This document shows, one piece after another, positions 1-6,697 of a stretch of DNA of 64,000 nt. The notes below the pieces were generated by a model. That model worked only from the letters and a program-made list of their open reading frames with translations, was not told the DNA's origin and ran no database searches. The stretch's first letter is position 1; every line of letters starts with the position of its first letter. This DNA comes from Synergistaceae bacterium. Lineage in GTDB: Bacteria; Synergistota; Synergistia; Synergistales; Aminobacteriaceae. The translations under genes and the position numbers were made by a program. The stretch is taken from NCBI GenBank assembly GCA_017451025.1, contig JAFSSM010000015.1, positions 87,747 to 151,746 of the forward strand, in the 5' to 3' direction.

Positions 1-272
1 GATGCCGCCGCGATAAGTGCCTGCCTCTGCTCCGCAGTAACTGCGTCGGGAGCTTCTGATGTCAGTTTCAGCACAGCATTCTTGCACGCATTGTCCATTT
101 CCCCGCCGTAGACTAACCAGCTCGTACACGCCTGGCGTTCATCAGGTGCCAGCTTTGTGAATGCTTCTGTCCCAGAATACGCAATCATTCCTTCGCGGGC
201 CGGAGTGTCAGCAAAAGCCGGACAAGCCGCCAGAACTGCAAGCACACCCAGCAAAATTATAACTTTCTTCAT
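1..272 (-). CDS. Small exported protein, partial (3' end outside window)
   Basis: The reading frame runs off the left edge; 90 codons are visible. It starts with a typical Sec signal peptide: MKK, then a Leu/Val/Ala-rich core, then a likely cleavage after the Ala of CPAFA. The mature part (DTPAREGMIAYSGTEAFTKL onward) is polar and helical-looking, with two Cys residues that could pair. The start is an ATG preceded by AAAGGCGTG. It diverges from the hydrogenase gene. I do not recognise the family; it is a soluble envelope or secreted protein of unknown role. Confidence 0.65.
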   Translation of the reverse strand, partial: MKKVIILLGVLAVLAACPAFADTPAREGMIAYSGTEAFTKLAPDERQACTSWLVYGGEMDNACKNAVLKLTSEAPDAVTAEQRQALIAAA

Positions 273-331
273 GATTCATCACGCCTTTCGTAATGCTAAG
301 AATACTACACACATATATAGATTCTGTGAAG

Positions 332-337
332 TATAAT
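332..337 (+). promoter_or_regulatory. Possible -10 box for the hydrogenase gene
   Basis: A perfect TATAAT lies 44 bases before the hydrogenase ATG. No convincing -35 hexamer is seen at 16-18 bases, so this is a weak call. Confidence 0.3.
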
Positions 338-381
338 AGCCTCAATTCCAGACAACAATTTTTGTACAAGGGGGTATTACT

Positions 382-1902
382 ATGGGAATGAGAGGTATCC
401 ATACCTCGATTAATGACATTCGCAGAGCAATCTTCGCCGAAGTCGCAAAACTCTCCTACAACTACAAGGAAGGCGACTTGTCCGAAATGGAGAAAATTCC
501 GTACAGGGTAATTCCCGGCGAGGTGTCGCACTACAGGGAGAGCGTATTTCTTGAGCGCGCAATCGTCAGGGAAAGAATGCGGCTCGCAATGGGCCTTCCC
601 TTGAGGAAAGCATCAGAGCACGCACCGGTCTCGACAGGAGCAGAGGAGTGCGTTCACCCCGAAAAATACTATCAGCCTCCGCTCATCAACATAATCAAGT
701 TCGCATGTCATTCATGCCCCGACAACAAAGTAGTCATTACGGATCAGTGTCAGGGATGTTTAGCGCGTCCATGCTCTCAGGTCTGCCCGAAGGACGCAAT
801 ATACTTTGAGCACGGACAGGCACACATCAATTCCGAAAAGTGCATCAAGTGCGGAAAGTGCATGACCGTCTGCCAGTACGGAGTGATCCTCAGAATGCAG
901 AGACCTTGTGCTGTAGCGTGCGGAGTGAAGGCAATAATTACCGACGAGTTCGGACGCGCTGACATTGACCAGGAAAAATGTGTATCGTGCGGAATGTGCC
1001 TCGCCAACTGTCCGTTCGGAGCGATTGCCGACAAAGCGCAGATATTCCAGTGCATACAGGCAATACGCAGTGAGATTCCAGTTTATGCTGCGATAGCTCC
1101 AGCGATTGCCGGACAGTTCGGAAAGACTCTCACTCCCGAAAAAATGCGGGCGGCGTTCCGTGCGCTAGGATTCCATGATATTGTGGAAGTCGCCGTCGGA
1201 GCAGACCTGTGCACATTGCAGGAGGCGGAGGATTTCGTGAAGGAAGTACCCGAAAAGATTCCGTTTATGGGCACGTCGTGCTGTCCTGCGTGGTCGGTAA
1301 TGGCAAAACGTGAATTTCCGCAATATGCCGAGTGTATCAGCATGGCACTGACCCCGATGGTTTTAACCGGCCGCCTCATCAAGAAGGAACACCCGGGCTG
1401 CAAGGTAGCGTTTATCGGTCCGTGCGCGGCCAAGAAACTGGAGGCGAGCAGGCGGAGCGTAAGGAGCGACGTTGACTTTGTGCTGACGTTCGAGGAAGTG
1501 CTCGGAATGTTCGAGGCCAAAGAAGTGGACTTCGATTATCTGGAGAAGATGGACGTTCCGGACAATGCCAGCGCGGACGGAAGGGGCTTTGCGGTTTCGG
1601 GCGGAGTTGCTGAGGCTGTGGTGAACTGTATCAAGCAATTACACCCTGAGCGTGAAGTTCTGACGGAGCGGGCCGAAGGGCTGAACGACTGCCGCAAAAT
1701 GCTGCTGATGGCGAAAGCAGGAAAGCGCAACGGCTATCTGCTTGAGGGCATGGCGTGTCCGGGCGGGTGTGTTGGCGGAGCGGGAACTGTCGAGCTGATT
1801 AATCAGGCGGCGGGCGAGGTCGCGAAGATTAAGCGCATGTCAAAGAAGGCACATGCTTATGAGAGCGAGTTTGAGAAGATACTTCCTGACCTTGAAGAAT
1901 AG
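382..1902 (+). CDS. [FeFe] hydrogenase, group B type
   Basis: 506 residues. It catalyses reversible H2 formation from reduced ferredoxin, disposing of reductant in an anaerobic fermenter. N-terminal Fe-S ligands: C123xxC126 with C131xxxC135, a second set C154-C157-C160-C164, and a third set C200-C203-C206-C210. The H-cluster domain follows: TSCCPAW (C300 the proton-relay Cys, C301 a ligand), GPCAAKK (C348) and MACPGGC (C459, C463). The second motif reads GPC rather than the MPC of classical group A enzymes, and the QGCLARPC lead-in is as in the group B1/B3 family. No signal peptide, so cytoplasmic. The ATG is set by an AAGGGGG ribosome site. No HydE/F/G maturases are in the window. Rubrerythrin follows 47 bases later from its own promoter. 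Confidence 0.92.
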   Translation: MGMRGIHTSINDIRRAIFAEVAKLSYNYKEGDLSEMEKIPYRVIPGEVSHYRESVFLERAIVRERMRLAMGLPLRKASEHAPVSTGAEECVHPEKYYQPPLINIIKFACHSCPDNKVVITDQCQGCLARPCSQVCPKDAIYFEHGQAHINSEKCIKCGKCMTVCQYGVILRMQRPCAVACGVKAIITDEFGRADIDQEKCVSCGMCLANCPFGAIADKAQIFQCIQAIRSEIPVYAAIAPAIAGQFGKTLTPEKMRAAFRALGFHDIVEVAVGADLCTLQEAEDFVKEVPEKIPFMGTSCCPAWSVMAKREFPQYAECISMALTPMVLTGRLIKKEHPGCKVAFIGPCAAKKLEASRRSVRSDVDFVLTFEEVLGMFEAKEVDFDYLEKMDVPDNASADGRGFAVSGGVAEAVVNCIKQLHPEREVLTERAEGLNDCRKMLLMAKAGKRNGYLLEGMACPGGCVGGAGTVELINQAAGEVAKIKRMSKKAHAYESEFEKILPDLEE

Positions 1903-1914
1903 GGATGATATAAT
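1886..1914 (+). promoter_or_regulatory. Extended -10 promoter for rubrerythrin
   Basis: CTGACC, 17 bases, then TGaTATAAT. The promoter overlaps the end of the hydrogenase gene, so rubrerythrin can be made separately from it. Confidence 0.5.
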
Positions 1915-1949
1915 ACTCAAATTCCATATAACGAGGAGGACAAAACATA

Positions 1950-2489
1950 ATGGCGAATAAGTACGCGGGAACACAGACCGAGAAGAACTTACAGGCGGCT
2001 TTTGCAGGAGAGTCGCAGGCACGCAACAAGTACACATATTTTGCGTCGAAGGCAAAGAAGGAAGGCTTCGAGCAGATAGCGGCAATTTTCCTCCAGACTG
2101 CGGCGAACGAGAAGGAGCACGCGGAGATCTGGTTCAAGGAGCTTGACGGGATCGGCGACACTGCGGCGAATTTGGCGGCGGCGGCTGATGGCGAGAACTA
2201 CGAGTGGACAGACATGTACGAGAGCTTCGCGAAGACCGCTGAGGAAGAGGGCTTCAAGGCACTTGCGGCGAAGTTCAGGATGGTCGGCGCAATCGAGAAG
2301 CACCACGAGGAACGTTATCGTGCACTGCTCAAGAACGTAGAGGCACAGGAAGTTTTTGCGCGCAGTGAAGTGAAGGTGTGGGAGTGCAGGAATTGCGGGC
2401 ACATCGTGGTCGGCACTAAGGCTCCGGAAATTTGCCCGGTGTGTGCTCACCCGAAGGCATACTTCGAGATTCACGGCGAGAACTACTAG
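1950..2489 (+). CDS. Rubrerythrin
   Basis: 179 residues, the usual length. Non-haem iron peroxidase that reduces H2O2 with electrons from rubredoxin or NADH systems and protects oxygen-sensitive enzymes of anaerobes. Residues 1-140 form the ferritin-like four-helix diiron domain (E21 in GESQA, E54 and H57 in NEKEHA, E116 in [10 protein letters not shown]). Residues 143-170 form the rubredoxin-like FeS4 domain with C146xxC149 and C162xxC165. The GAGGAGG ribosome site sits nine bases before the ATG. Its place directly behind an O2-sensitive hydrogenase fits an oxidative-protection role. A terminator follows. Confidence 0.95.
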   Translation: MANKYAGTQTEKNLQAAFAGESQARNKYTYFASKAKKEGFEQIAAIFLQTAANEKEHAEIWFKELDGIGDTAANLAAAADGENYEWTDMYESFAKTAEEEGFKALAAKFRMVGAIEKHHEERYRALLKNVEAQEVFARSEVKVWECRNCGHIVVGTKAPEICPVCAHPKAYFEIHGENY

Positions 2490-2504
2490 CATTTGTGATG
2501 CTAT

Positions 2505-2533
2505 TTCCCCTGCTGTTGCGGGGGAATTTTTTT
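2505..2533 (+). terminator. Rho-independent terminator after rubrerythrin
   Basis: TTCCCC pairs with GGGGAA across a 10-base loop and is followed directly by seven T. Confidence 0.8.
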
Positions 2534-2575
2534 GCGGCATAGCTTAGTGAAATTTTGTTTACTTTTCAGAAAACT

Positions 2576-2603
2576 TTGACAACTCATTTTCTTCACGTAT
2601 AAT
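2576..2603 (+). promoter_or_regulatory. Near-consensus sigma-70 promoter of the arg operon
   Basis: TTGACA and TATAAT, both perfect hexamers, separated by 16 bases. The expected start of transcription is near 2610, giving a leader of about 30 bases before argC. I saw no clear ARG-box palindrome. Confidence 0.8.
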
Positions 2604-2638
2604 TACCCCCAATCTCAAACCACAACGGAGAATTTATT

Positions 2639-3562
2639 ATGAACAAAGTTTTTATTGACGGTTACGCCGGAACAACTGGCCTCAAAATTTACGAGCGGCT
2701 GTCTTCCCGCAAAGATATTGAGCTTATCACTCTGACAGAGGAGACCCGCAAGGACATTAACGCCCGCCGTGATGCCCTGAACTCCGCAGATATTGCCTTT
2801 TTGTGTCTGCCTGATGATGCCGCGAAAGAATCTGTCTCGCTCATCGAGAATAACACAACCGCAGTAATCGACACATCAACAGTACACAGGGTTAATACTG
2901 ATTGGGTGTACGGTCTTCCGGAATTGAAGGGTCAGCGCGAGAAAATTGCGGCCTCAAAGAGAATTGCTAACCCCGGCTGCCACGCTACAGGCTTTATCGT
3001 TCTTGTTGCACCGCTCGTTCAGGCAGGAATTGTGAGTCCCGATTCGCTGTTGTCGTGTTTCTCGCTGACGGGCTATTCGGGCGGCGGAAAGAAGATGATC
3101 GCCCAGTACGAAGATGTTTCGCGCGATTCCCTGCTCGATGCTCCGAGACAGTACGGCCTCACCCAGAAGCACAAGCACATTCCCGAAATGGTGAAGCTCT
3201 GCGGACTGAATAACGCTCCGGTATTCTGCCCGATAGTTGCTGATTATTACGCCGGAATGGAAGTAACTGTGCCTCTGCATAATGTGAGCGTGAAGGCACT
3301 TCAGGATTGCTTCAGGGAATATTTTGCCGGGAGCAGTCTTGTGCATTTCACGGAGGAAGATGCGTTCAGTGAGGGAGGCTTCATGTCTGCAGGAGCATTT
3401 GCAGGGCGCGACGATCTGGAGATAACGGTACAGGGAAATGATGAACGTGCGCTGTTAGTATCGCGTTTCGACAATTTGGGCAAGGGAGCTTCCGGAGCGG
3501 CAATACAGAACATGAACATACTGTTAGGTCTCGAAGAAACTGCAGGACTTAATTTTCGGTAG
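2639..3562 (+). CDS. argC: N-acetyl-gamma-glutamyl-phosphate reductase
   Basis: 307 residues, matching the short type 2 form of the enzyme (about 310) rather than the about 345-residue type 1 form. It reduces N-acetylglutamyl phosphate to the semialdehyde with NADPH, the third step of ornithine/arginine synthesis. The N-terminus FIDGYAGTTGLKIYERL is the dinucleotide-binding start typical of type 2. The catalytic Cys is C114 in NPGCHATGF. First gene of argC-argB-argD. The 129-base gap to argB holds an imperfect repeat of TAGTTGAAAAA but no clear terminator, so the three genes are probably co-transcribed. Confidence 0.95.
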   Translation: MNKVFIDGYAGTTGLKIYERLSSRKDIELITLTEETRKDINARRDALNSADIAFLCLPDDAAKESVSLIENNTTAVIDTSTVHRVNTDWVYGLPELKGQREKIAASKRIANPGCHATGFIVLVAPLVQAGIVSPDSLLSCFSLTGYSGGGKKMIAQYEDVSRDSLLDAPRQYGLTQKHKHIPEMVKLCGLNNAPVFCPIVADYYAGMEVTVPLHNVSVKALQDCFREYFAGSSLVHFTEEDAFSEGGFMSAGAFAGRDDLEITVQGNDERALLVSRFDNLGKGASGAAIQNMNILLGLEETAGLNFR

Positions 3563-3691
3563 ACCCTCCATAAATTCAGGCAGCACAAGGATTTACGGGC
3601 AATTTCTGTAGTTGAAAAAGTAGTTGAAAAAAATCGTTCGGGGCAGTGTTTTGTTCTGAAGGATAGGGCATTATAGCATGAGGTGATAATC

Positions 3692-4540
3692 ATGAAAGCA
3701 ACAGAGAGAGCGGAAATTTTGGTACAGGCTCTGCCATACATCAGGAAGTACACAGGAAAAATAGTAGTCATCAAATACGGCGGAAACGCAATGACGAGCG
3801 AGACCCTCAAGCAGCAGGTAATGGAGGATATTGTGCTGCTGCGGCTTGTCGGAGTAAATGTTGTTCTGGTTCACGGCGGCGGCCCGGAGATTAACGATCT
3901 GATGAAGAGGCTCGGAAAAGTTCCGGAGTTCGTTGACGGACTCAGAGTTACGGACAAAGAAACGGTAGACATCGTGCAGATGGTCTTGGCCGGAAAAGTC
4001 AACAAGTCCTTAGTGAGTCTGCTCGAGACTAAGGGCGGAAGGGCTGTAGGTCTCTCGGGAATTGACGACAAACTCATTGAGGCAAAGTTCAAGGATGAGC
4101 GGCTGGGATTTGTCGGCGAAATTACGAAGGTCAACCCTGAATGTGTGTATGACCTCCTCGCGAAAAACTATATCCCCGTAATTTCGACGATAGCCTGCGG
4201 GGAAAACGGAGAGATATTCAACATCAACGGAGACACTGCGGCGGCGTACATAGCCGGTGCGCTCAAAGCCGAACGCCTGATCATGATGACGGACATAGCC
4301 GGGATTCTCAGAGACCCGAGCGATCCCGCAACCCTTATTCCTGAAATCACGGTTGCAGAGGCAAAGAAGCTCCGTGAAGACGGCGTAATTTCCGGCGGAA
4401 TGATTCCGAAGGCCGAATGCTGTATCAAGGCAATCACCGAAGGCGTGAACAAAGTTATAATTATGGACGGCAGAGTCCCTCACTCAATTCTGATAGAGCT
4501 GCTGACGGATGAGGGAGCCGGCACGATGTTTCTGGCATAA
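3692..4540 (+). CDS. argB: Acetylglutamate kinase
   Basis: 282 residues. It phosphorylates N-acetylglutamate, the second arginine step and usual point of arginine feedback. KYGGNAM (K28) near the N-terminus binds the phosphates, HGGGPEIN (61-68) binds acetylglutamate, and an amino-acid kinase C-terminal fold with GGMIPK follows. A GTG at 3683 is in frame but lies inside the ribosome site GAGGTGAT (3680-3687), so the ATG four bases downstream of that site is preferred. argD starts 18 bases after the stop. The same GAGGTGAT-plus-4 geometry recurs at polA with ATT in place of ATG. Confidence 0.95.
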   Translation: MKATERAEILVQALPYIRKYTGKIVVIKYGGNAMTSETLKQQVMEDIVLLRLVGVNVVLVHGGGPEINDLMKRLGKVPEFVDGLRVTDKETVDIVQMVLAGKVNKSLVSLLETKGGRAVGLSGIDDKLIEAKFKDERLGFVGEITKVNPECVYDLLAKNYIPVISTIACGENGEIFNINGDTAAAYIAGALKAERLIMMTDIAGILRDPSDPATLIPEITVAEAKKLREDGVISGGMIPKAECCIKAITEGVNKVIIMDGRVPHSILIELLTDEGAGTMFLA

Positions 4541-4558
4541 GGAGAGATAATCACGAAC

Positions 4559-5719
4559 ATGGACATTCAGGAACTTGACAGGGAATATGTAGCGGGAACG
4601 TATGCACGTTTTCCCGTAACGATTGTAGGCGGCAAGGGATCGCTGGTTACGGATATTGACGGCAAGGACTATATCGACATGACTTCGGGAATAGCGGTAA
4701 ATTCCTTCGGAGCATGTGATGATGTGTGGTACAAGGCAATCTGCGAGCAGGCGGCCAAGATTCAGCACATGAGCAACCTGTTCTACACCGAGCCTTGCGC
4801 GAAGCTGGCACACATGCTCTGCGAACGCACGGGCATGAAGAAGGTGTTTTTCTCGAACAGCGGAGCAGAGGCCAACGAGTGCGCGGTGAAAGTTGCGAGG
4901 AAATATGCGGCGGATACTAAGGGCGAAGATTATTACACGGTGATTACGCTGAAGAACAGCTTTCACGGCAGGACGATAACGATGCTCTCGGCGACAGGGC
5001 AGGATCATTATCACGAACTGTTCAGGCCCTTAACGCCCGGCTTTGTCCACGCGGAAGCAGACAACTTCGAGTACCTGAAGGTCTTAGCGGATGCGCACAA
5101 GACTGCGGCGATAATGATTGAGTGCGTGCAGGGCGAAGGAGGAGTCGTTGCGCTGAGTGAGGACTACGTTAAAGCGGTTGCACAGTTCGCGAAGGAGAAC
5201 GATATTGTGCTGATAGTTGACGAGGTGCAGACCGGCAACGGAAGAAGCGGCCAGCTCTACAGCTACATGAACTACGGAATAACGCCCGACATAGTTTCGA
5301 CGGCGAAAGGACTCGCCGGGGGGCTTCCTCTTGGAGCTACATTGCTGGGCGAAAAGGTCAAGGACACCTTGAAGCCCGGAGATCACGGTTCAACGTTCGG
5401 GGGGAATCCTGTTGCGTGTGCCGGAGGAGTGAGCATTCTCGGAAGAATAGATGACGAATTGCTGGCAGGAGTGCGGGAGAAGAGCAAGTACCTGTTCGAG
5501 GAGTTCACCGGAGCACCTGGAATTGAGGCAGTGTCTGGAATGGGCTTGATGATGGGCCTGAAGACAACGAAGCCCGCGAAAGATGTAGTGAATGCGTGTA
5601 TTGCGGAGGGTGTGCTGTGCTTGACGGCGAAGGACAGGGTGAGATTGTTGCCTGCGCTGAATATCCCTGACGATTTGCTGAAGAGGGCGGCAGAAGTCAT
5701 CAAGAAGTGCTGTGCCTAA
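4559..5719 (+). CDS. argD: Acetylornithine aminotransferase
   Basis: 386 residues, class III PLP aminotransferase. It converts N-acetylglutamate semialdehyde to N-acetylornithine, and in many bacteria also acts in lysine synthesis. D221 in IVDEVQTGNGRSG contacts the pyridine nitrogen; the Schiff-base lysine is K250 in STAKGLAGG; SNSGAEAN (99-106) binds the phosphate. GGAGAG lies 12 bases before the ATG. Last gene of the operon, closed by a strong terminator. argJ, argF, argG and argH are not adjacent, so the rest of the pathway must be elsewhere. Confidence 0.95.
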   Translation: MDIQELDREYVAGTYARFPVTIVGGKGSLVTDIDGKDYIDMTSGIAVNSFGACDDVWYKAICEQAAKIQHMSNLFYTEPCAKLAHMLCERTGMKKVFFSNSGAEANECAVKVARKYAADTKGEDYYTVITLKNSFHGRTITMLSATGQDHYHELFRPLTPGFVHAEADNFEYLKVLADAHKTAAIMIECVQGEGGVVALSEDYVKAVAQFAKENDIVLIVDEVQTGNGRSGQLYSYMNYGITPDIVSTAKGLAGGLPLGATLLGEKVKDTLKPGDHGSTFGGNPVACAGGVSILGRIDDELLAGVREKSKYLFEEFTGAPGIEAVSGMGLMMGLKTTKPAKDVVNACIAEGVLCLTAKDRVRLLPALNIPDDLLKRAAEVIKKCCA

Positions 5720-5728
5720 TATAAAAAG

Positions 5729-5762
5729 CTCCCCCTGATTTTTGGTCGGGGGGAATTTTTTT
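5729..5762. terminator. Bidirectional terminator between argD and a Synergist-CTERM gene
   Basis: A C5/G5-based stem with a loop of about 12 bases, T7 on the + side and T5 on the - side. It serves both convergent genes. Confidence 0.8.
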
Positions 5763-5765
5763 ATG

Positions 5766-6512
5766 CTAGCCGCGTGATTTCCTGAAGGCTAATACCGCGA
5801 GGAGAAGGCCAAGTCCTGCGAAGGAGTTACAGCCACCGCCGCCGCCTCCGGAATTATCGTTAGAGTTGTTGTTGGTTGTCGGAGTATTGTTACTTGCTGG
5901 AGGTGTGTAGGTCGGAGTGTCAGTAGTTGGCGAGTTGTTGATTGTCGGAGTGTCAGTAGTTGGCGCGGTGCCGCCGCTGGTTACACTAACCATTAAGGTT
6001 TTGCTCGCCATATTCTCGTAGCTGTCCGTAACAGTAACAGTGAAAGTGAATGTTCCTGTTTCTGTAGGGGTTCCGCATGGTACCAGACCGTTGGCGGCGG
6101 AGATGGCTTCCGAGTAGGGTACGTTTAGAGTTGGTGATGAGAATGAGCCGTAAATTTCCGGGTTTGTAACGTCGGGATTGCCGAGTATAGTAATAGAGAA
6201 AGTTTTCGTTGTTCTTTCTCCGCTGGACGAACCTGCAATAAGCGTGGACGTGAATGTACCTGCTTTTGTGGGTGTTCCTTCGAGCCAGCAGGTATTGAGA
6301 TTAGGGTTAAGGCGTAAACCGTCGGGCAACGAACCTTCAACTATATCCCACAAATAAGATGCAACACCTTCAGCTCTTGCTTCGCCCGACAAAATGCTGT
6401 AAGGTTCACCGACCTTATGGTTGTCAAAGCCGCCCGTTATGCTAAGAGCAAAAGCACACGAAGCCACCGCCGCCAGCATAAAAGCCAGCATAACAACAAA
6501 ATACTTCTTCAT
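5766..6512 (-). CDS. Exported Ig-like repeat protein with Synergist-CTERM anchor
   Basis: 248 residues. Signal peptide 1-22 (MKKYFVVMLAFML to CAFA). Then a putative-Ig (He_PIG-like) repeat with the marks SLPDGLRLN and GTPTKAGTFTSTL, then a second repeat that has lost its middle: SEAISAANGLVPCGTPTETG joins the front of a repeat to its end. A Thr/Pro/Asn-rich linker (about 185-220) follows. The C-terminus has six Gly, CNS, a Leu/Ala-rich hydrophobic stretch and FRKSRG: the Synergist-CTERM sorting signal, probably cut and anchored at the cell surface. Function unknown; a carbohydrate- or cell-contact role is inference. The start is fixed by GGGGAGG. Confidence 0.85.
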   Translation of the reverse strand: MKKYFVVMLAFMLAAVASCAFALSITGGFDNHKVGEPYSILSGEARAEGVASYLWDIVEGSLPDGLRLNPNLNTCWLEGTPTKAGTFTSTLIAGSSSGERTTKTFSITILGNPDVTNPEIYGSFSSPTLNVPYSEAISAANGLVPCGTPTETGTFTFTVTVTDSYENMASKTLMVSVTSGGTAPTTDTPTINNSPTTDTPTYTPPASNNTPTTNNNSNDNSGGGGGGCNSFAGLGLLLAVLAFRKSRG

Positions 6513-6513
6513 T

Positions 6514-6563
6514 AAGATACCTCCCCAATATGGCTGTGAAGATACCTCCCCAATATGACTGTG
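6514..6563. repeat. 25-base tandem duplication covering a ribosome-binding site
   Basis: 6514-6538 and 6539-6563 are direct copies differing at one base. On the minus strand each copy contains GGGGAGG, so the gene ending at 5766 has two Shine-Dalgarno sites, only one next to its ATG. Confidence 0.9.
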
Positions 6564-6596
6564 AAGATTTATGTAATATAAAATGGAATATGGGTA

Positions 6597-6605
6597 TTAT
6601 AGCAC
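6597..6605 (-). promoter_or_regulatory. Extended -10 promoter of the 248-residue Synergist-CTERM gene
   Basis: On the minus strand the sequence reads TGcTATAAT with no good -35. The same TGTGCTATAAT occurs before the next Synergist-CTERM gene (9507-9515), and both leaders contain CATAAATCTT followed by C/T and ACA. Confidence 0.55.
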
Positions 6606-6649
6606 ACTTTGCCGTTATTAGTATTCCGTTGTAACAGGCTGTTGCTGGA

Positions 6650-6682
6650 AAAATGGCCTCCCCTGATTTTCTCAGAGGAGGC
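6650..6682 (-). terminator. Terminator after the 909-residue Synergist-CTERM gene
   Basis: On the minus strand GCCTCCTC pairs with GGGGAGGC, then a T-rich tail follows. Confidence 0.7.
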
Positions 6683-6697
6683 TTATTGTTTGTCAGG

